A stretch of DNA of 64,000 nt, from NCBI GenBank assembly GCA_017390475.1, contig JAFPBO010000033.1, positions 62,001 through 126,000 of the forward strand, in the 5' to 3' direction. A program made the translations under genes and the position numbers. The notes under the pieces are model-generated. The model had not been told where the DNA came from. It saw only the letters and a list, made by a program, of their open reading frames with translations, and did no database searches. This document shows, piece after piece, positions 17,441 through 24,429 of this stretch (the first letter of the stretch is position 1; each line of letters opens with the position of its first letter). The stretch comes from Loktanella sp. Lineage in GTDB: Bacteria; Pseudomonadota; Alphaproteobacteria; Rhodobacterales; Rhodobacteraceae.

Positions 17441-18178
17441 ATGGCCAAGGATCGTATGTTATTGGCCGTGTTGATTGACGCGGACAACATTCCTGCCAAA
17501 TACGCGGGGCCTATCCTGCGCGAGGTCACGACCTATGGTGAACCGGCGCTGCGCCGGGTCTATGGCGACTGGTCCAGCCCGGCCTTGGGTGGTTGGAAAA
17601 AGGAAGTCGTGGAACTGGGGCTGGTCGCCAATCAGGAAACCGCCAATACCCGTGGCAAGAACGCCAGCGATATCGGTCTGGTGATCGATGCGATGGATAT
17701 CCTGCATACGGGGCGGTTTGACGGTTTCGTGCTGGTCAGCTCTGACAGCGATTTCACCGCTTTGGCGAACCGGCTGCGCGAAAACGGTGTCGTCGTCATC
17801 GGGATCGGCGAAGGCAAGGCACCGGTCAGCCTGCGCAATGTCTGCAACCGGTTCATCCTGATCGAAAACCTGATCGATCAGGACAAGGATCAGCCAGTCG
17901 TCGGCGAACCGGCCAAACCTGCGCCTGCCGCCGCCACGACCACGCGCAAACCGCCCTCGGCGGCGATACCGATGGTGATCAAGGCGATGGAAAGCATCGA
18001 CCCCGAAGGCGAATGGTATTCGCTGGGCCAGATCGGGCAATATATCACCCGCGCCACCCCGGATTTTGACCCGCGCACTTATGGGAGCGCGAAATTGTCC
18101 GACCTGCTGGTCAAATCAGGCCGGTTCGAGGTTGAGAAAGGCCAGGGCAACCACCTGGAGGCCCGCAGGCTCGATTAG
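17441..18178 (+). CDS. NYN-domain protein with C-terminal LOTUS-like domain
   Basis: The 245-residue protein has an N-terminal NYN/PIN-like nuclease domain with the acidic signature VLIDADNIP (D13, D15) and a second acidic cluster in VSSDSDFTALANRLRENG. After a Pro/Ala-rich linker at about residues 155-175, a C-terminal winged-helix OST-HTH/LOTUS-like domain follows (WYSLGQIGQYITRATPDFDPRTYGSAKLSDLLVKSGRFEV). Proteins with this layout are thought to bind or cut RNA. It lies 27 nt after frmA, possibly in the same transcript. Confidence 0.88.
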   Translation: MAKDRMLLAVLIDADNIPAKYAGPILREVTTYGEPALRRVYGDWSSPALGGWKKEVVELGLVANQETANTRGKNASDIGLVIDAMDILHTGRFDGFVLVSSDSDFTALANRLRENGVVVIGIGEGKAPVSLRNVCNRFILIENLIDQDKDQPVVGEPAKPAPAAATTTRKPPSAAIPMVIKAMESIDPEGEWYSLGQIGQYITRATPDFDPRTYGSAKLSDLLVKSGRFEVEKGQGNHLEARRLD

Positions 18179-18200
18179 CCCCCCGGTCATGACGGATATC

Positions 18201-18899
18201 TCAGCGGTCATCACCCATCAGCACATCCCGCGGAATCGAGGCGAATTCGCGGGACCAGATCATCCAGGCCGCCGCGCCGGTGGCAAGCAACAACGCAAAA
18301 GGCCCTGCCAGCCAGGCCAAAGCCGCCAGCGCAAAATACATCGACCGCAGGCCACGGTTGAAATTCAGCGCGGCGCGGATGTTCAGCTCTGCCGCCTGCG
18401 CGGCGCGGGGATAGGCGATCGGATCGCTCTGATCCTCAGGCACAGAGGCCATGACGACGGCGCAATAGCCGAACACCCGGTTCGCCCAGACGAATTTCAG
18501 AAAGCCATTGGTCAAAAACAGCGCGACCAGCGCCAGTTTCAACTGCCAGATCAGCACCGGAACCTGCGTATCGGTCACCTCTGCCGCGACGCCACGCAAC
18601 GATTCGGTATTGCCCAGCAGTGCCAGCACACCGCCGATGGCAAACAGGCTGGTCGAGGCGAAAAAAGCGGTGCCTTCGCGCAGCCCGGCCAGAATCTGGC
18701 TGTCGAAAATCCGCGGCTGGCGGGTGACGAAAACCTTCATCCAGTCGCGCCGCCGCTGCGACATCAGGATCGTCACCGAGGGATGTTTCGCGCCCGGATG
18801 TTCAATGCGCCAGCCAATCGTCAGCCAGACCAGCACGATCAGACCAGCGGCAATCGCATCAAACAGGCCCAGCAGCCCAAGGTGGTTGAACAATGTCAT
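18201..18899 (-). CDS. DUF599 family membrane protein
   Basis: The 232-residue protein has about four transmembrane segments (the first near residues 10-30, others near 75-95, 120-140 and 195-215) and the DUF599 signature RRRDWMKVFVTRQPRIFDSQILAGLREGTAFFASTSLFAIGG. It also shares the conserved LNFNRGLRSMYFALAALAW segment. The function of the family is unknown. It is convergent with the NYN gene and divergent from glcD. Confidence 0.85.
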   Translation of the reverse strand: MTLFNHLGLLGLFDAIAAGLIVLVWLTIGWRIEHPGAKHPSVTILMSQRRRDWMKVFVTRQPRIFDSQILAGLREGTAFFASTSLFAIGGVLALLGNTESLRGVAAEVTDTQVPVLIWQLKLALVALFLTNGFLKFVWANRVFGYCAVVMASVPEDQSDPIAYPRAAQAAELNIRAALNFNRGLRSMYFALAALAWLAGPFALLLATGAAAWMIWSREFASIPRDVLMGDDR

Positions 18900-18915
18900 G
18901 CAGAATCATTAGCGG

Positions 18916-18966
18916 GTCACGTTGTGACTTGCCAGATGGCAAAATTGGTCATATATTTTTACCAAT
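18916..18966. promoter_or_regulatory. Candidate operator region upstream of glcD
   Basis: Two inverted repeats lie in the glcD/DUF599 divergent region. GTCAC-gtt-GTGAC is at 18916-18928, and ATTGGT-N11-ACCAAT is at 18944-18966, just before the glcD ribosome-binding site. TGGT/ACCA half-sites are typical of FadR-family GntR regulators such as GlcC or LldR, though the 11-nt spacing is wider than usual. A FadR-type regulator is encoded at 35872. Confidence 0.5.
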
Positions 18967-18988
18967 GGTAGCGATAGGAGAATGCGCG

Positions 18989-20422
18989 ATGCAAATGCCA
19001 GCCCCGAATGCCAGCGTTTTGTCGCGCAAGGACCTGATCGTCGCGCGGCTTGCTGCCGTTCTGCCCGCCGATGCGCTGCTGTCCGATCTGGCAGAAACCC
19101 GGGCCTATGAATGCGACGCGCTGACCGCCTATCGCTGCCCGCCTTTGGCAGTGGTCCTGCCCGGCACGACAGCCGAAGTCGCGGCAGTGCTGAAGATCTG
19201 CCACGAATTGCGCGTGCCGGTGGTGCCGCGCGGGTCGGGCACATCGCTTGCCGGGGGGGCTTTGCCGACAGCGGATTGCGTGATCATCGGCGTCGCGCGG
19301 ATGACGCAGGTGATCGAGACGAATTATGACGACCGCTACATCCGGGTGCAGACCGGGCGAACCAATCTGTCGGTGACCGGGGCGGTTGAGGCTGATGGTT
19401 TCTTTTATGCGCCCGACCCGTCAAGCCAGCTCGCCTGTGCCATCGCCGGCAATATCGCGATGAATTCCGGCGGCGCGCATTGTCTTAAATACGGTGTAAC
19501 GACGAATAACCTGTTGGGTGTGACAATGGTCACCATGGACGGCACGGTAATAGAGATCGGTGGCCCGCATCTGGATGCGGGTAACCTGGACCTGCTCGGC
19601 GTGATCTGTGGTTCTGAGGGACAGCTGGGCGTCGTGACCGAGGCGACCCTGCGCATCCTGCCCAAACCCGAAGGCGCGCGCCCGGTGCTGATGGGCTATG
19701 ATTCTTCCGAAGTGGCCGGTCAGGTTGTCACCGATATCATCAAGGCCGGCATCCTGCCGGTCGCCATCGAATTCATGGACCGTCCTTGTATCGAGGCCTG
19801 CGAAGCCTTTGCCAAGGCCGGCTATCCGATCTGCGAGGCCCTGTTGATTGTCGAGGTGGAAGGATCGCCTGCCGAAATCGACGCACAACTGGCCCTGATC
19901 ACCGCGATTGCCCGTAGCCACAATCCGGTGGAACTGCGCGAGGCCAAGGATGCCGAGGAGGCGGGCCGGATCTGGCTCGGCCGCAAATCCGCCTTTGGCG
20001 CGATGGGTCAGATCAATGATTACATGTGTCTCGATGGCACGATCCCGGTCTCGGCCCTGCCCTATGTGCTGCGCCGGATCGGCGAGATGTCGCAGGAATA
20101 CGGTCTGGCGGTGGGCAATGTGTTCCACGCAGGCGATGGCAATATGCACCCGCTGATCCTGTTCGATGCCAATAAACCCGGCGATCTGGAACTCTGCGAG
20201 GCGTTTGGTGCGGATATCCTGAAGCTCTGCGTCGAGGTCGGCGGCTGTCTGACCGGCGAACATGGCGTCGGCATTGAAAAGCGCGATCTGATGCATGTGC
20301 AATTCGCCGCCGCCGATCTGGAGGCGCAGATGGCGGTCAAGGATGTGTTCGATCCTTTGTGGCTGCTGAACCCGGCCAAGGTGTTTCCACTGGACAGTTC
20401 CGCGCCCCGCCGCGCGGCTTGA
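18989..20422 (+). CDS. glcD: Glycolate oxidase subunit GlcD
   Basis: The 477-residue FAD-linked subunit of membrane glycolate dehydrogenase oxidises glycolate to glyoxylate. The FAD-binding type 4 domain shows VPVVPRGSGTSLAGGALP and PSSQLACAIAGNIAMNSGGAHCLKYGVT. The C-terminal part has GNVFHAGDGNMHP and LTGEHGVGIEKRDLM, both diagnostic of the GlcD/lactate-dehydrogenase family. Start ATG 18989 is fixed by AGGAG eight bases upstream. It is the first gene of glcDEF. Phototrophs and algal associates use this pathway for photorespiratory or phytoplankton-derived glycolate. Confidence 0.95.
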   Translation: MQMPAPNASVLSRKDLIVARLAAVLPADALLSDLAETRAYECDALTAYRCPPLAVVLPGTTAEVAAVLKICHELRVPVVPRGSGTSLAGGALPTADCVIIGVARMTQVIETNYDDRYIRVQTGRTNLSVTGAVEADGFFYAPDPSSQLACAIAGNIAMNSGGAHCLKYGVTTNNLLGVTMVTMDGTVIEIGGPHLDAGNLDLLGVICGSEGQLGVVTEATLRILPKPEGARPVLMGYDSSEVAGQVVTDIIKAGILPVAIEFMDRPCIEACEAFAKAGYPICEALLIVEVEGSPAEIDAQLALITAIARSHNPVELREAKDAEEAGRIWLGRKSAFGAMGQINDYMCLDGTIPVSALPYVLRRIGEMSQEYGLAVGNVFHAGDGNMHPLILFDANKPGDLELCEAFGADILKLCVEVGGCLTGEHGVGIEKRDLMHVQFAAADLEAQMAVKDVFDPLWLLNPAKVFPLDSSAPRRAA

Positions 20423-20426
20423 TGGG

Positions 20427-20489
20427 GGGCTTTGCCCCCGCCCCGGATCAGGTCCGGGGCTCCCCCAGGATATTTATGCTCGGAAGATG
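20427..20489. repeat. Hairpins plus 33-bp-element relative between glcD and glcE
   Basis: The glcD-glcE gap holds a GGGGGC/GCCCCC hairpin (20425-20440) and a CCCCGG/CCGGGG inverted repeat (20440-20459). After these comes a reversed element relative, with the core GGATATTTATGCTCGGAAG at 20468-20486. The GGAAG of the element is the best ribosome-binding sequence for glcE. Confidence 0.75.
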
Positions 20490-20491
20490 AT

Positions 20492-21574
20492 ATGACGCCC
20501 AAGAGTGAAGAAGAACTTGCCCGGATCGTGGCAGAGGCGGACAGGCCGTTGCGCATTGTCGGCGGCGGCACGCGGCCGGTGGGGCGCAGTACAGGGGCCG
20601 CGCTGTCATTGGCGGGGATGTCGGGGGTGACGCTGTACGAACCCGGCGCGCTGACGCTGGTCGCCAAGGCAGGCACGCCTTTGGCCGAGATTACGACGCT
20701 GCTGGCGGCGGAAAACCAGCGGCTGGCATTCGAGCCGATGGACCACCGCAAGCTGTTGGGCACCACAGGGGAGCCGACCATCGGTGGCATGGTTGCGTCC
20801 AATGTGTCAGGCCCGCGCCGGATTGCCGTCGGGGCCTGCCGCGATTTCATGCTGGGGGTACGGTTTGTCGATGGGTCCGGCAATATCGTCAAGAACGGTA
20901 GCCGGGTGATGAAGAATGTCACCGGCTATGATCTGGTGAAGCTGCTGTGCGGGTCCTATGGCACTCTGGGTGTGCTGACCGAAGTATCGTTGAAGGTCCT
21001 GCCCGATGTCGAAACACAGGTGACGTTGGTGTTGCAGGGTCTTGATGATGCCCGCGCCGTGGCAGCGATGGCGGCGGCGATGTCATCACCTTTCGAGGTG
21101 ACAGGGGCGGCGCATGATCCCGCTTTGAGCAGGACGATGCTGCGGCTGGAAGGTTTCGCAGATTCGGTCGCGTATCGTGCGCAGGCCCTGACCGATCTGC
21201 TGGAACCATTTGGCGCAGCGCAGGCAATAGACGATCCCGCGATATGGGCGACGATCCGCGATGTGACCGCCTTTGCCGATCAGCCGGGCGATGTCTGGCG
21301 GTTGTCTGTCAAGCCTTCCGATGCGCCGGAGCTGGTGGCCAAGGCACAGGCGCGCGGCGTGATCTATGACTGGGCGGGCGGGCTTGTCTGGTTGCTGAGC
21401 GAGGGTGACCTGCGCGCCCGGTTGGGCGATTTTACGGGTCACGCGACCCTGATCCGTGGCAATGCCGCTGTGCCCGTGTTCCAGCCGGAACCAGCACCGA
21501 TTGCGGCTATTGCCGCGGGCCTGCGCGCGAAATTCGACCCGCGTGGCCTTTTCAATCCGGGGATGATGGGCTGA
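20492..21574 (+). CDS. glcE: Glycolate oxidase subunit GlcE
   Basis: The 360-residue FAD-binding subunit partners GlcD. It keeps the FAD-binding core (RPLRIVGGGTRPVG and PTIGGMVASNVSGPRRIAVGACRDFMLGVRFVDG). The tail (AIAAGLRAKFDPRGLFNPGMMG) is typical. I choose ATG 20492 over the in-frame upstream start at 20432, because the extension reads hairpin and repeat sequence and GGAAG lies five bases before this ATG. It overlaps glcF by one base (TGATG). Confidence 0.92.
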   Translation: MTPKSEEELARIVAEADRPLRIVGGGTRPVGRSTGAALSLAGMSGVTLYEPGALTLVAKAGTPLAEITTLLAAENQRLAFEPMDHRKLLGTTGEPTIGGMVASNVSGPRRIAVGACRDFMLGVRFVDGSGNIVKNGSRVMKNVTGYDLVKLLCGSYGTLGVLTEVSLKVLPDVETQVTLVLQGLDDARAVAAMAAAMSSPFEVTGAAHDPALSRTMLRLEGFADSVAYRAQALTDLLEPFGAAQAIDDPAIWATIRDVTAFADQPGDVWRLSVKPSDAPELVAKAQARGVIYDWAGGLVWLLSEGDLRARLGDFTGHATLIRGNAAVPVFQPEPAPIAAIAAGLRAKFDPRGLFNPGMMG

Positions 21575-22893
21575 TGCAAACTACCTTTACACCAGAACAG
21601 TTGCAGGACCCCGATATCCAGCGGTCCAACCAGATTTTGCGGTCCTGCGTCCATTGCGGGTTCTGCACCGCGACCTGTCCGACCTATCAGATATTGGGCG
21701 ATGAATTGGACAGCCCCCGGGGCCGGATTTATCTGATCAAGGATATGCTGGAAAATGAACGTAAGCCGGATGCAAAGACGGTGCAGCATATCGACCGCTG
21801 CCTGTCCTGTCTGGCCTGTATGACCACCTGCCCGTCCGGCGTGCATTACATGCATCTGGTCGATCACGCCCGCGCCTATATCGAAAAGAATTACGACCGG
21901 CCATGGTCGGACCGGGCCTTGCGCTGGATATTGGCGCAGGTGCTGCCCTATCCGATGCGGTTCCGGCTGGCGTTGTTTGGGGCGAAACTGGGGCGGCCTT
22001 TTGCACGGTTCATGCCCGACCCACGCCTGCGCGCGATGCTGGAAATGGCACCGCGCCAGATCCCGCCGGTCAGCCGCAATGATGATCCGCAGACCTTTGC
22101 CGTCGCCGACAAGAAGATGCGCGTCGCGCTGATGACAGGCTGCGCGCAAAAGGCGCTCAATACCGATATCAATGACGCCACGATCCGGCTGCTGACCCGG
22201 TTCGGGGCAGAAGTTGTCGTCGCCGAAGGTGCGGGCTGTTGCGGTGCCCTGACCCATCATATGGGCAAGGAAAGTGAAAGCCATAGAGCCGCCGCCGCCA
22301 ATATCCGCGCCTGGGTGCGGGAAATGGATGAGGGCGGGCTTGATGCCATCGTCATCAATACTTCGGGTTGTGGCACAACGGTCAAGGATTACGGGCATAT
22401 GTTCCGCAATGATCCCTTGGCGGCCGATGCAGCAAGGGTCAGCGCGATTGCGATGGATGTGTCAGAGGTGTTGATGAAACTCGACCTGCCTACGGGGGCG
22501 GATAAAGCAACCAAGGTCGCTTATCACGCGGCCTGTTCGCTGCAACATGGGCAGAAGATCAAGACCTATCCCAAGGATCTGCTGAAAAAGGCCGGATTCA
22601 CTGTGCTGGAACCCGCTGACAGCCATCTGTGCTGCGGATCGGCGGGGACCTATAATCTGATGCAGCCGGTGATTTCGAAACAGCTGAAGGCGCGCAAGGT
22701 CAGGACTTTGGAAGCGCTGACACCTGATATCATCGCCGCAGGCAATATCGGCTGCATGATGCAGATCGGCAGCGGGACCGGCGTGCCTATCGTGCATACG
22801 GTCGAACTGCTGGATTGGGCGACAGGCGGACCACAGCCCCCTGCCCTGACCGCGCCGGGCAAGACCACGCCGCAAGTGCCGATCCTGCGCTAG
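21574..22893 (+). CDS. glcF: Glycolate oxidase iron-sulfur subunit GlcF
   Basis: The 439-residue subunit carries two 4Fe-4S ferredoxin motifs: CVHCGFCTATCP starting at C25, and CLSCLACMTTCPSG. Two CCG-type cysteine-rich domains follow, seen as AGCCGALTHH and HLCCGSAGTYNL. It passes electrons from GlcD/E to the quinone pool at the membrane. The start overlaps the glcE stop, indicating coupling. This completes a glcDEF operon, with no malate synthase or permease following. Confidence 0.95.
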   Translation: MQTTFTPEQLQDPDIQRSNQILRSCVHCGFCTATCPTYQILGDELDSPRGRIYLIKDMLENERKPDAKTVQHIDRCLSCLACMTTCPSGVHYMHLVDHARAYIEKNYDRPWSDRALRWILAQVLPYPMRFRLALFGAKLGRPFARFMPDPRLRAMLEMAPRQIPPVSRNDDPQTFAVADKKMRVALMTGCAQKALNTDINDATIRLLTRFGAEVVVAEGAGCCGALTHHMGKESESHRAAAANIRAWVREMDEGGLDAIVINTSGCGTTVKDYGHMFRNDPLAADAARVSAIAMDVSEVLMKLDLPTGADKATKVAYHAACSLQHGQKIKTYPKDLLKKAGFTVLEPADSHLCCGSAGTYNLMQPVISKQLKARKVRTLEALTPDIIAAGNIGCMMQIGSGTGVPIVHTVELLDWATGGPQPPALTAPGKTTPQVPILR

Positions 22894-22944
22894 CGTCAGG
22901 ACAGCGGGCGGTGTATCCTGCCCCGGTAGGGCAGAGGATAGCAG

Positions 22945-23751
22945 ATGCGCCAGATCATCCTTGCAGCGGCAATGGCGCTGGCCAGCCTTGTGCCCGCGCT
23001 GGCGCAAAGCGATCTTGTGCCGTTGCAGACGCGGCAGGCCAGCACCGGGTGGGAGGCTGTCGGACGGCTCGATATTGCGGGCAAGGGGTTCTGCACCGCG
23101 GCCTTGATCCGTGACCGGCTGATCCTGACGGCGGCGCATTGCCTTTATGACCACGACGGGTCGCTGATCACGCCCGACCGGTTTGCCTTTCGCGCGGGCC
23201 TGCGCGACGGACGGGCGGCGGCAACCCGCAATGTCCTGCGCGCTGTGGGGCATCCGGATTATACCCACCGGGGCGACACCACCGATGCGGCCGCTGTGGC
23301 GATGGATATTGCGGTGCTGGAACTTGATCGCCCGATTATGGAAAGCCGGTTGCAGCCCTATCAGATCGCCGACCGGCCGCTCGCCGGGGATGAGGTCGGT
23401 GTCGTCTCCTACGGCCGTGGCCGTGAAGATGCGCCGAGCCTGCAAGAGGTCTGCACCGTCCTTGGCCGTCAGACCGGGGTGATCGTGCTGACCTGCGATG
23501 TGGATTTCGGATCCAGCGGGTCGCCGGTGTTCACCATGCGCGATGGGGCACCGCGCATCGCCTCGGTCGTGTCGGCAATGGCGCAGGTGGACGGGCGCAA
23601 AGTGGCGCTTGGCACGTCACTGGAAGGGCCACTGCACGCGTTGCTGACACATTTCGCCACCATGGATCCAGTCCTGCCCGGCGGCAGCGCGCGGGTCATC
23701 ACGCTGGGCGAACGCCAGGACATCGGGGCGAAATTCATCACCGTCGATTAG
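22945..23751 (+). CDS. Secreted trypsin-like serine protease
   Basis: The 268-residue protein has a Sec signal peptide (MRQIILAAAMALASLVPALAQ) and the S1-family triad: His in LILTAAHC, Asp in MDIAVLEL, and Ser in FGSSGSPV. The rest shows the usual short trypsin-like fold with no PDZ domain, so it is not a DegP homologue. It is probably periplasmic or extracellular. Start ATG 22945 has GAGG nine bases upstream. It lies 51 nt after glcF but appears functionally unrelated. Confidence 0.88.
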   Translation: MRQIILAAAMALASLVPALAQSDLVPLQTRQASTGWEAVGRLDIAGKGFCTAALIRDRLILTAAHCLYDHDGSLITPDRFAFRAGLRDGRAAATRNVLRAVGHPDYTHRGDTTDAAAVAMDIAVLELDRPIMESRLQPYQIADRPLAGDEVGVVSYGRGREDAPSLQEVCTVLGRQTGVIVLTCDVDFGSSGSPVFTMRDGAPRIASVVSAMAQVDGRKVALGTSLEGPLHALLTHFATMDPVLPGGSARVITLGERQDIGAKFITVD

Positions 23752-23754
23752 GGT

Positions 23755-23784
23755 CTTGAAACTGCGTTTTTGCTTTCCAATATA
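23755..23784 (+). promoter_or_regulatory. RpoH-type heat-shock promoter of ibpA
   Basis: CTTGAA (23755-23760) and CCAATATA (23777-23784) are separated by 16 nt. This resembles the alphaproteobacterial sigma-32 pattern of CTTGAA and CCATAT-like boxes. The predicted transcript has a leader of about 90 nt containing a perfect GGACAG-cggc-CTGTCC hairpin (23816-23831), a possible thermosensor element. Confidence 0.65.
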
Positions 23785-23881
23785 AGGCATACCGGGGTGC
23801 CAATGATGGGCCCCGGACAGCGGCCTGTCCGGTTTCGGAAGGCCAGACACTTGTTATCGCTTAAGAAAAAGGATGACCAAA

Positions 23882-24349
23882 ATGCGTAGTTTCGATCTGA
23901 CCCCACTCTACCGTGCCACCGTCGGTTTCGACCAGATTGCCGATCTGCTGGACCGGGCCTTGGCCAGTGATGTCGGCCAGAATTCCTATCCTCCCTATAA
24001 TATCGAAAAAACCGCCGATGATGGCTGGCGGATTTCCATCGCTGCTGCCGGCTTTGCCGCGGACGAGCTGGCGATCGAGGTGAAAGACCGCGCCCTGCAT
24101 GTCACCGCCCGCAAGGCCGAGGATGAGGCCGAGCGCAAATTCCTGCATCGCGGGATCGCCACCCGCGCCTTTGAACGCCGGTTCCATCTGGCCGATCATG
24201 TGCAGGTGACAGGTGCGCTGCATGAAAACGGCATGCTGCATATCGACCTGATCCGCGAAGTGCCCGAGGCGCTGAAACCGCGCCGGATTGCGATTGCGGC
24301 AGGGGAACGGACGCAAGCCAATCTGGTTGACGCCAAGTCGGTGAACTGA
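23882..24349 (+). CDS. ibpA: Small heat-shock protein, Hsp20/IbpA family
   Basis: The 155-residue alpha-crystallin chaperone binds unfolded proteins at the inclusion-body surface. The N-terminus MRSFDLTPLYRATVGFDQ is the IbpA/B-type start, and the alpha-crystallin domain covers about residues 35-130 (YNIEKTADDGWRISIAAAGF ... LHENGMLHIDLIREVPEALKPRRI). I choose ATG 23882 rather than 23873, because it matches the family N-terminus and has AAGGATGA at proper distance. An RpoH-like promoter lies upstream. Confidence 0.92.
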   Translation: MRSFDLTPLYRATVGFDQIADLLDRALASDVGQNSYPPYNIEKTADDGWRISIAAAGFAADELAIEVKDRALHVTARKAEDEAERKFLHRGIATRAFERRFHLADHVQVTGALHENGMLHIDLIREVPEALKPRRIAIAAGERTQANLVDAKSVN

Positions 24350-24370
24350 TCCGCCGCAGCGCTGCGCTCC

Positions 24371-24398
24371 GCGCGGGAGTATTTGCAGAAATAAGAAG
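24371..24398 (-). repeat. Degenerate relative of the 33-bp element
   Basis: CGCGGGAGTATTTGCAGAAA lies 22 nt after the ibpA stop. It keeps the GC-block/TATTT layout of the reversed element but has lost the CTCGGAAGATG end. Confidence 0.4.
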
Positions 24399-24402
24399 AG
24401 GG

Positions 24403-24429
24403 GGCGCCGGATTGACCGGCGCCTTTTTT
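24403..24429 (+). terminator. Intrinsic terminator after ibpA
   Basis: An 8-bp stem GGCGCCGG / CCGGCGCC with loop ATTGA is followed by six T residues. It is a textbook terminator on the plus strand, and its U-tract overlaps the polA stop codon on the opposite strand. Confidence 0.9.
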
